A stretch of 64,000 nt of DNA from assembly GCF_947242115.1 (NCBI RefSeq), contig NC_074721.1:20272001-20336000 (forward strand). Reading direction: 5' to 3'. The translations under genes and the position numbers were made by a program. This document shows, in pieces, positions 51,401 to 63,400 of this stretch (its first letter is position 1; the number at the start of each line of letters is the position of its first letter). The stretch is from Biomphalaria glabrata. Lineage: Eukaryota; Mollusca; Gastropoda; Planorbidae. The notes under the pieces are model-generated. The model made no database searches, had not been told where the DNA came from, and saw nothing but the letters and a program-made list of their open reading frames with translations.

Positions 51401-54400
51401 AGAAAAAAAAATGAAAAAAATTTTGTTTTGTTAAATAATGTGATTATTATTTTTAATGCAGTTAAGTAAGTAAGTAAGTTAAATTTCACACAAATTATTA
51501 GCAGACCAAATAAAGTAAAAGAAAAGTAAATAAAACTAAAAAAAATTTATTTTTTTTTCATGTTCTTAAAACTACTAAAAGACTATTGTAACAAGAAGGA
51601 GAAACCTAAAGGTATAAATCCAAAACTTCATTCTTGTTTGTGAATACAAATGATAACTTTTCTGATATGAAATAAAAATAATTTCTAAAACTTATTCTAG
51701 TTTAGCAAGCTCCTATTTCAAATTACGTTTAAATTTAGAATAGCTTTGTGTTGTTTTGCCAGCACCACTATTCAAACTCATCTTAGACATGCTCTGTATA
51801 ATAAGATTTGAATGCAATGCACTGTAGAACACTCCAAGAAATCTTTCACAAGGATGAAGAAAAGTGATTTTAATAGCTTGGCTACCTATCAAGTGGGCTC
51901 AAATTTTAATCCCGACTCAAGCTGAGTTGTGTTTGCAGAGCACATAAAGGCAGCATGGAAAACATCTCCCAGATACTCCCCCCCCCTCCCCCAAAAAGAT
52001 TGGACCCTAGCACACTGAGCATGCTATTAATATGAAAGTTGGGCTGTACAAAAGCAATTTTGAAAATATTAAAATTATTTTAAGTCTAATTTATAGCTGC
52101 ATGCAAATGTTTATACAAGTGATGATAAACATGCCAAATCAAAAGACTAGTTGTGAAGAAGTCATTTATATTCAAATTGCTGAAAATGCCTGCGTATGCA
52201 TGCAAACATTACAATACACACAAACAACTTTGTATCTTTATCTTTGTCTTTTATGATGCTCATCATCTGTCCTTTGACTTTCATCACAGGGCTGCTATGA
52301 CAGTTCATCTATCCCTTGACTTTCATCACAGGGCTGCTGTGACAGTTCATCTGTTCTTGACTTTCATCACAGGGCTGCTGTGACAGTTAATCTGTCCCTT
52401 GACTTTCATCACAGGGCTGCTGTGACAGTTGACATAGTCAAATCCCTTCATTTTTCACAGTCAGCAGCTGTACTTAGTAGACAATCAAGAGAGAGGCCAA
52501 TCAATTCTTATACATTGTCCAGATTGGAAAAAGGCTATCTGTTTATGGTTAGGCTAGGAGTAAATCCTTCCAGAGTTTCCATCATATGTTCCAGAACTAT
52601 GTCAAAAAGAACTGCAGATAGAATGTATCCTTGTCGCACTCCTATGGATGTCCAAAAAACTTTTTCCAATTTGGTTGTTAAGAAGTACTGAGATACTTGC
52701 ATTTTATTATAGGGCACAGGGCTTTGCTACATCAATAATGTTTTTATCATCACTTGCCACATGCCAAACCTAGTCAAAAGTCTTTTTGAAGTCTATGAAG
52801 TTGTGTACCAGTCTCTTTTGGCGCTGAAGGCTTTTTTTTCATTTATGATGCTGGGACAACTTAAGTCTAGAAAATATTATGTGCCCTGCCAAAATGTGAA
52901 AATTACTTAAACTTAATTGTAATATATTGTAGTTGTGCTATATTTAACTAGAACTTAATTATAATTATCCCTTTAAGTAAAAAGATATAATATATAAATA
53001 AATAAAGTAGGAATCTTACAGCAGGCTGTGTATCAGCAAGGCACAAATCAAAATCTAGCATCTGTTCTGGCTCAATCTTTAGTTCTTGGCACAAAAGTTT
53101 TACCAAAGTTGGTGAGTGCTTGGAAGACTGAAGAGTAAAATCTACAATAAATGTGTGGTAGTTCCAATCTAAGCACTACAATCAACAGACTTTTGCAATT
53201 TAAATTAGCAGTTATAAAATAGATCAGTGCATATAAATTAAAACATAAATGCCGAATTTACCGGCATATAAATAATATTTTAAAGCAAGCTAAATAATAA
53301 ATACATCCCTTGATGGAATGCAAACACTATATCTGGGTCTAGTAAACCAACCTGACTGGCAGGTCCCGAAGCACAAGATGAAGGCTTGTCTCCTGAAGAT
53401 TTATCTCCCTCTAGTTCAGCCTGTACACAAGTTGCCAGGATTGGACATCTAAATAACAACATCTTCTTATTCATTAATCAAAAAGAAGAGTAAGACTGTT
53501 GTATAAATGTACATTTTCTTTGCATTACTGTAATATTTCGTTACATGTAATGCAATATTGCAATACAAATTTCCTCTGAGATAATGAAAATATTAGTATT
53601 ATAAGAATAACCCCTAAAGATTACAGGCACATAAAAATTCTAAAGTATAAATACTCACAAATGATTTTCTTTGTTTGGTCCAAAGCTGTCATTAATGTCG
53701 CGTTGAAGATGAATAGCCAGATGAGGAATGCGTAAAATTGGTCTTTGGATGTGAACCAGATGGTGACTGATGCTATCAACATTCTAAAACAAGGCCAGAT
53801 GAATAACTCTTAAAGTAAAGTAAAACTTTTAAAAATAAATAAATTCTTATAATTTAAAACTCAGGACAAAAATTAAGAAAACAACACTTCCCACATGAAA
53901 TTTTAATAATGAAAGAATTATCAGTCATATTCAAAGTGATTCTTCATAAACACGAAGTAGCAACATTTAATTAATAGAATTCACTCTTTGGGTCAAATGA
54001 ACTTATGTACGCTTCTGTAGTTCTTTATGCGCGGCGTTCCAGTACCACCTCATCGTGGTCGCCACGTGAACACTCCGCTCTCCTGGGGTGGCCAAGGGTA
54101 CTGCTTGCTTGCCACTGATGAATGAGCAGCGGGCAAGTGTAAAAGGAACTCAAAGGGGTTATGTCCAGCCCCCCCCCCCATCTGTGGGGCCCGGGGCAAC
54201 GGTTAGTAAGAGACTCACGGGTTCTCCGAAAAGCGGACAGCGCTGGACACCAACTCGAGGGTTGGTCGGGTTCTCCTGGGACTCGGCTGATTCGCGGGTC
54301 TCTCTTTGGGCAAAGACTGGAATGACTGGCACGGCCTTAGCAGGCTGCGTCGGGCGGACCGGTTTGCGTCCACGAGCTAGGATCTATCTAGCCTGTTCCC

Positions 54401-57400
54401 TGGCGTGCTAGTGGAGGAATCCGCCGCGACCAATGGCAACTCTGACACTGGGAATGTCGAGTAACGTGCGCCGCCCCACTCCTGCCTTGCAGGAAACTTA
54501 TATGCCAAACTGATTGCTTGGGCAGGTTTCTGCCTTGCCCTTAGTGGCGACACAAGTATAGGCCATGCACGCTGCTGCATTAGAGCAGTAACTAAGGCCG
54601 CCAACGGTCTTAACCATACAAACATGATTGGCAGAGACACAGTAAAACGCGGGCACAAGCAGACCCGAGCAGGCTCCGTGCACCGGGTAGTGGGCATCAG
54701 GCCTGGACACAAAAAGTCAGCTACTAGTCGCCCCGTGACCTCGATGAGGGGGAATTTGTCAGGTCATGAAAAGTTAGCTAAAATTCTCCACCTAAGTCCT
54801 CTTCTCAATGAACACTGCATTCGTACCTCCTTCGGAGGTCCGATTCGAACAAGGTTGATGGAAGTCTGCCACAACCTCCTGCCGACCTAGATACACGGCA
54901 GGCAAATATGACTGGAAGCGAAATAGTGACGGGAGCCTCCGGCCCCCAAACAACCCAAACTGACACTAGTGGGACCCAACCCACTCCAGGGACTAAGCCC
55001 ATAAACACTAGGTCCCTCCTGATCTTACAAATTAACATCTGTGGGGTAATCCCCAAGGTGTTAGAGCTCTCAAAACTCCTCCACGAGAGGGCAATAGACG
55101 TGGCTTTATTACAAGAGACATTAACTGGCAAACACAATGCCAGTATTACCGGTTATACTGCATTTAAGTGCAAATGCACAGACTGCCAGGGGGCTTATTA
55201 CTTATGTACGCAACAATCTGGTTGCTACACAAGTCCCCGGTCCATGAGTGCATGGGCGTACCGACGCCATCACCCTTGAAGTACATAAACTCGGGCGTAA
55301 ACTCACGGTAACTAATCTGTACAACCCCCCCCAAGCACGAAATTAGTCTCGAATATGACTGTACTAATATCAATACTCACAACATCATCGCAGGAGACTT
55401 TAACGCTAAGTCTCAGCAGTGGGGCTATGATTCAACCGACTCGTCGGGACATAAAATTCATGAACTTCTAAATAATTATAATTTGTTCTGTCTGCAAAAT
55501 AAACATACTCCCCCAACTCTATACCATACCGGAAATGGCAGCCAATCTAGACCAGACCTTACTCTAATCACAGCTAATTTAGAATCCCATACTCAGTTTC
55601 AAGTCTTAGACGACATTGGAAGTGACCATAGACCCATACTAGTCACAATTGCCCTCTCAGAGGCCAGTGGTGTAACCCCAAAAGCCCAGCGTAGGTGGAG
55701 TTACACCAAGGCGAACTGGCCAGCCTACGAGGCAGCAGTCAACACTGCCCTTATGAATATTGCAGTGAAGGATAGGGACCTTGACATCATATATGGCGAA
55801 ATAACAGCAGATATGTTGGGTGCGGCTAAGAGGTTTGTCCCGCGGACTTATCCTGCGTAAGGCAGAAACGCGTGTGGTCTCAGGAATTGAATAAGCTGGT
55901 CCTGAGACGTATGCGAGCCCGGAGGCTTGCTGAACGGAAGGGTACCCCTGAAATCCGGCGGGAGTACAATCGGCTCTGTAGAGCCACGAGTGAACTGGCC
56001 CGCCTGCGCGGGATGGATCTTCGGGACTCCTCGAAAGCCTGGCGTCTTCTGCGAAACCTAGAGGCCAAAGACACAGTGCGAACGGCTGCCCCTCTATTGT
56101 CACCCGGTCTCTACGGTAACCAAAATGGCCGGCTTGTTGAATCGACGTTTTGCTAAAATCAGCAAGCCCGAAAAGAAGTCTGCCATGTCCAAGGCCCTCA
56201 ACAAAGAACATAAGAGGCTCGAGAGTGAGCCAGATGAGCCGGAAAGCCAAGCAACGTGCAACGCGCCCTTCTGTTGTGCTGAGCTGGACAGAGCGATAGC
56301 TAAGTGCAAAAACCGAAAAGCTCCGGGGCCAGAAAAGGTTACCCCTGAGATGGTAAAACACCTTGGGGGCATTGCGAGAGATAAACTCCTGGAGTTTATG
56401 AATCGAACCTGGGCAGAGTCCAGACTGCCCGGGGCCTGGAAGAGTGCTGTCATTGTGCCAGTCCTTAAGAAGGGAAAAGACGCGACTAACGTGGAGGCCT
56501 ACAGACCCATTTCACTAACCTCAGCCCTTGGCAAAGTTGCTGAGCGAATGGTTAACGAGCGGCTAGTTTGGTCCTTTGAGAGTGCCGGTATCCTGGCGCC
56601 AGAACAGGCCGGCTTTAGGGCAGGCTTGAGCCCAATCGACCAGGTCACAACATTCGCACAGGAGGTGGCCAACGGGTTCCAGAGGTCCGAGAGCACATAC
56701 GCAGTGTTCATAGACCTAAAACAGGCTTACGACCATGTGTGGAAGCAAGGCCTCTATCTTAAGCTAAGAGCTATGGGTGTGCGGGGCAAGATATACAATT
56801 GGATACAATCCTTTCTGTCTGGGAGGAGCACACGTACAAAATACCAGCACTCCCTTAGCAAGCCAAAACAACAACCCAATGGCCTGCCTCAGGGCTCCGC
56901 CCTGTCCTGTACACTTTTCATAGCTTTTCTTAATGATTTGCCCAGCTCGTTAAGGTCCAAAAAACTGCTATATGCTGACGATATTGTCCTCTGGTCAACC
57001 GGGAAGAAAGCCGACCAAATTCAGGCGGCACTTCAAGCCACTCCATACCATCTCCTTGTATTGTGACAAATGGCAGATTCAGATAAACGTTGCCAAAACA
57101 ACCTGGTCCCTGTTCAGCCTAGGGATCGACATTCTTAAGGCTCCATTCGAGCTTCAACTCAGTGGGCTGCGACTCCAGCGTGAAAATACGCCAAAATATC
57201 TAGGGGTGACCCTGGATAGAAAACTGTCAATGCTCCAGCACGTCCAGGATGTTGAACGAAAAGCCTCGGAGAAGTTAGCGTTACTAAGAAAGCTGGCCAG
57301 CACAAAGTGGGGTGCCAAAGCTGACATGCTACGCACATTGTACTTAGGGGCAGTCAGATCACTAATTGAATACAGCTATACAGTTCAAGTATACGCTAGT

Positions 57401-60400
57401 AAAACTGCCCTCGAATCACTCAACCGGGTACAAGCACAGGCTCTACGGTTCATTTGTGGCACCTTTAGGACAAGCCCAACAAACGCTGCTGAAATCTTAA
57501 CTAACGTGGCACCCTTACATCTTAGGAAGGAGAGGGCAGTACTTACGGCCTACGAGCGCTACAAAAGGGGCGACTCTAGGCTACCCAACTCAATCTTAGT
57601 GCGACAGTGGAGAGAGAGGAATCGCATCAAAATGCGATCATTCCTCCATATTGCGGCCAATTTGTCTAATTCAGCTGGGCTCTCCACTGATAGAATCCCT
57701 ATTAGGAGAATTAGTACTTGCCCTCTGTGGAGGAGATTGCCGCCCCCACAAATAAACCTGTCCCTGTTAGGGCAAGAGGGAGCCACCAAGAGGCGATTAA
57801 CACCTGCCATTCTTCAAAATTTGGCATCCATAACCATAAAATCCTACCCATCAGATGCCATTTTCTGGGTCGGTAATGAGGGACCCCGACATATAGGGGT
57901 ATGGGGCTCTTATCGTCTACCCCGACCGGACTGAACCAGAAAGGCTCTCTGGTCCATGCGGCGTAGCCGCATGTTCCATGGATGCCGAACTCACAGGGAT
58001 AACTAGGGCGTTCAAGGCCATTAGGGCCCGAATGCTCCAACGCGAGACTAGCGCCACTACGGTGGTGTTGGTCACTGAATCTTGCTCCAGTCTCCAAGCT
58101 ATGGGTGGCGGCAGAGGAGGGTCGCCCATAATAGAAGAGGCAATCGGCACCGCAGATAACATCCGCCGAGCTATTGGAGCTGTCGTTTTTATGCAGTGGG
58201 CGCCTTCACATTGCGGCGTGAGGGGCAATGAAACGGCAGACGTCCTCACAAGGGAGGGTGCTATGGCAGCCACACACCTCGAAGCACCAAGCACGTACTT
58301 ACAAGCAACGGCACAAATCCGAGCACTCATTCATGAGAAGTGGTTAAAGTCCTGGGAGGAATCCGACAGAGCACGTGGTGTCTGGCAGCGCATGCGTCAC
58401 CCAGATCGCGACGATCCATGGTGACGACTGAGGAGGTCAGAGCAGTCAATAGTTGCGCAGTGCAGGACGAAACATTGTCCTATTGGGGCATACTTTGCCC
58501 GGTTCCGCACTAACTTTGACTCCCGATGCCGTCACTGTGGAGAGAGCGTCGAAACAGTGTCGCATGTCTTGTACGAGTGTCCCCAGCTCCGCGAGCTAAG
58601 GGGGGACTTGCCTGCGCAGTCACTCGACTTGTATGGTAGCTATGAGGCACTACGCCGGATGGCTAAGTTTCTTGCCAGAGCACTGCGGGAGGACTAGTCC
58701 TTCCTGCTCTGATTTTTCAATAGGAGTTCATCTCAGGTAGTTCTTTATGTCAGCTTGCTTTATGAAGATTTGACTCCACATGAAATATTTTCTAAGAAAA
58801 ACATTTTTATTAAGTTTATCTATAAAAAAGTTAATCAGATATAAAATTATACAATATCTAATGAGTATCCACACAAGTCTTGAATTTGTAAATTTTCAAG
58901 CCATCAGAATACATGTACTTGATCAATCTTATATGTTAGTACAAAGAAAATGACAAGTTAAGGCCAATTTTAAAGCTTTTAAATAATGAAATAAGCTACG
59001 ATTTTATAACTACATGGTTAATGGGGAGGTAAGATGTCCCTAACAAGAGATTTGGGGGAAGGAAGATTTTAAAGTTAACTTGTTTTAACTGTTTACATTC
59101 AAAGTTTCTAAGTTATAACAAGGAGGTTGGTAAGCATGAATCCATCATTGTCTGAAAGGCAACAGAGACTAAATTAAATATGAAAATAGTTCAATATCAA
59201 ATTGACTAACAGAAGAAAAGTCAGAATGAGGTTGTTCGGATTCCCCCCAAGTCATGTGGTTGTTGTGTTTACATTACGCACCGTGCTTAGTTTCTAGTGT
59301 GAATCTGAAGCGTTTTAAGTCAATATTTAGTTTCAATTTACTCATAGAAGGTACCGAAGCGTTGGCCTATAATCTGCTATACTGAGATCTAGATTTCTTG
59401 ATCTACAATGACTACACTTACAGTTCTTAGCATTCGTGTAACCAATCCTAGAAAAAAAAGTAACACTTTCATCCCCCCTTCCTCTCTGCCCAAAAGTAAA
59501 CAAGCTTGAACTTGAGTAGAACACTAAAAGTTGGACAGCAGACCAGTGTGTATTGAATTGGTCAGATAGCTCTAGGCCTAGTCTAGTGTGTAGTCGCTAT
59601 GTCGACTAGTTGCAATAAATGATGAAAAGACTGCAATGTATTTTTCATTGTGCGTAATAGGCTTGAGTTGTTTAGCAAACAAATGACACATCTGATAGTC
59701 AAGGATAAATCTAGATCTACTCTTACAGTTACACAAGCCAAATGTGTCTTATCCCGCCCTTTCAATGTTGGTTTCTAAGTAATAAAATGGATCTAGATCT
59801 ATTTCATCTACGCATTTTTGAAACTTTAATGTAACATTTTGTATATTATAATATAGTATCAGTGAATGTGTGTGTGTATGTGTGTGTGTTTGTTTGTGTA
59901 GTTTACACCACCAAGGCTTTTTTTTTTAAATCTTGCAAGAACGTTTGTAAAAACATCTTCTTCTGTATGTGAATGTATCATCGGCAATGTGTTGATGCTT
60001 GTCATGGACTATAAAGGAAATATCACTGATCCTTTAAACCCATCCTTAAACAGTTCTTGGACTTTTATGAAAACATTCGTATAGTTATTTGAAAGTTCAG
60101 GAAGTTCGTTGATGTACTCTGTATATTTTAAAATGTTTGTGAATGTAAAATATCTTGTCAAAATAGGGAGCAACAGCAATGGAAATATAGGAAGACAAGG
60201 CCATTCTCCTCTTTGGTTAAAGTAGATCAGAAATCCTGAACAACCTCATTGCACGTAGAACTTTTTTGTAAAAGGAGTAAAAGGGTTGATGTCAAGAAAA
60301 CTATGTGTGTGTCAATGATGCATCCTAAAGCTGGTCATTCCAATCCAAAGCAAAAGTCTATGTCAGAGAACATAAAGGTACTCAGAATGCAAAAAAAAAA

Positions 60401-63400
60401 AAGGTTCCAGAGATAAAGAGAGAAAAGAAGAGAGATAGAGTACACATGTATCCAGGGATGGCATTAAAAAATGGGCTGTTCCAATTTCAAGCAAAAGTCT
60501 ATGTCCTAAAACATAACAATGCACAGGATGAAAAAAATAAAATAAAAAGGAGGTTCATGAGAAATAAAAAAAAGGAGAAAGAGAGAAAGAAAAAGAGAGG
60601 GGACATTCCAATTCAGTGTAACAGATACTACAAATTACAAGCTAAAACATATGTTGAAATTTTGAAATGGGACCTGTGTATTCAAAGTTAAAAAAAAGGA
60701 AAGGATGTTAAAACCAAAATAAACAATATATGGAAACAAGTCAATCAGCGGAGCTGGTGTGTAATGCTTGTCATTTCATATTTGTATACCTGGATTTTAT
60801 AAAATCTTATCTAATAATTTTAATGAACATAAATGGTATCATACCTTATCCTTGACCAGTACCCTACCAGCCACGGTCAAGTCTCTGTCAAACCAAGTAT
60901 TCCAGATACCACCACCATAACACTCTACACCAACCTGACAGAAACCTTGCTTCACTTTATTGGAGACAGGTTTCACCTGGGAAAATAGTTGGTTCCAAAA
61001 AAAAGTATAAACCAAAAAGGTTGTACTTCAATAATATAAAATGTTAGCAGCAATAACAGAATATGATGACACTTTTATTTGAGTAATGTTTCAATAAGTT
61101 TGTTGTATCAAAAATAAATATTCTACCATCAATAAATTACAGCATCTTAAGGAATGACAAGTGATCACTGTCACAGATATGTGTGTGTGTGAGAAAAGTT
61201 AATTATTTTGTAAGGTGTTTCCATGGCTCACCAACAGACTTGAAAAAGACAGACAAAGGGTAGGAATAGTGTGACACTTAGATTTATACCTTGTAGGGCG
61301 ACTCGATACCCGTAGGATGGGACAGACACGGACGATTTAGTAGCGTTAGTTTAGGCGTGGGTTAGGGTCTCAGCCTATATAGAGTAGAGTTTTGGGGCAG
61401 TCGGGACACAGCGCCATGTAGTGTTAGCAGGGGCGTGTGTCGTGTGCTAAGCGTTTTCTGGTGAACGACACATACAGACATTGGGAGCAAGTCGCAGAGG
61501 CTGGCTCGCGATTTTGGCTCCAATAGATGTAAGTTGTTTGCCAGAGACATGTAGGAACTAATTCTTAGGGACCAGGGTAAGAAGAAATATTTTTATTAGT
61601 TATATATCTAGCTTTAGATGTTAGTTGATTATGATTAAATAGAATGGCGCTTTAGCTAGCTGTTAGCGATATTTTGATTATTTGTCTATTTAGAGTGACA
61701 GTCTTAGTGAGTCTTAGTGGCAGTCTTAGTGACAGTCTGACATTCTGGGTAGCAGTCTTGAGCATGTGGCAGTCTAGCGTAGAGACACAGAATAGATGTT
61801 AGCGACAGTGGCGTAGTCAGCAAGACAATGAACGACATGCAGTGATTGACATCTGATGACATGGACAGCGGTACTGAACTCTGATGCAGTCTGCGGCGCT
61901 GGGTCCAGTGCATGGAGGATGGAGTAGCCGTGGTGGTCTGATTGGCATGGGTGATTAATTACTGTATTGTTGATTATGTCTTTATTGTTTATTATGTTAA
62001 CAGATATCATAGTTTTATTAGTACATAGTATTGAAGCCACTTGTCTTATGTTATTAATTTTATGTTATTCATAATATATGTTTGTAGTTATCAATTCATT
62101 TCATCAATCTATCATTACATTTATTACATTATTTTAAAGTGGCCATCGATGCCTATTTAGAATATTAAATATTAGTTTTAATTAGAGAGTTTGACTTTAT
62201 TATGAGTATTCATTATGTGGTCATTGATGTTGTGACATTGTTGTCATTAGTTTAGTTTATATACATTCAAAGTAATTACACGCACCAAGAGCGAGAATCA
62301 TCGTAGACAACTTGTCATCAAGAGCCAATGGAATAATACTGGTACATGTATATATTAAAGTGAGGTAAAATGAAGTAGTAATGAGAGGGCTGATATGCAG
62401 GGTCTTGACAATCACCATGCTTATTTGAGTTTTTCTTTAATAAATTCATGAAGTCAATTTGTTATTCTCTATGCAAAGTGATTTGGTTTTTACAAGAAAA
62501 AAAAAGCAAAAAAAAAACAACTTCAGTCTAAATGACATATACTTGTGTGTAAGCAGCTAAAAGTTGAATTTAAAAAAAAAATGACATATGTTCATAATAA
62601 AAATGTTTACAAACATTTTTTTTAATTTAATATTTCTCTAAAAAAAAAAGGAATTTAAGTTTCAAAATGATGTAATTTTTAAGAATTAAAGTAACAAATA
62701 ACATGAAATAATCTTATTGAGTAAATAAATTAAACTAGTAAATTTAACTACTAAAACATTTTCATTCCTAATGAAGCCAACATATTTTTAAAGCTTTTAA
62801 AATTTAAAGAAAATTAATTAGCTTTCTCAATACGCTAAGAAAAAACAAAAGCAAAAAGCTTAAAATAAGAACCTCACCTTCAGACATGGACTGTCTGTAT
62901 GGGCACCCACAATACTGAAACCATTTCCAGGTTTGTACTGACCTCCGACAGCAAAGGCTATGATAGTTGACTGATTTTTTGTCACAAAGCACTGAAAAAA
63001 ACATTAGACTATAAATAATGATCTAAAAAATAACTTTTGAGTTTAAAGGTCATAATGGAAGATAAGTTTAATATAGGGATAACAATTTCTCAGGTTATTA
63101 ATGGAAGAGACTAGTGTGAATTTATGTCCTTAGTACTAAAACAGTAGAGTTGGCATGTTTTTGTTGATTAAGATTCATTGAGATCTACGGTTTCAGAGTT
63201 AATTTCTTAGCTTGGGTCTATTTGGCTCCTTAGGGGTTACTTAAATACTCAATTACAAATTAGTCACAAATAAGAACAATTAATACTCAAAATACTTCAA
63301 CTCTAACTCCATCTCTCAATGAAAACCAAAAACTCTTTAATATCAAAATAAAGCACACAATTATATCACTCTCAAGAAATAATACAAACACCAGTCCAGG

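Noticed and set aside
61285-62410. Possible solo long terminal repeat
   Set aside because: The composition is suggestive, but I found no matching TG/CA termini with a target duplication and no associated protein, so no family is assigned.
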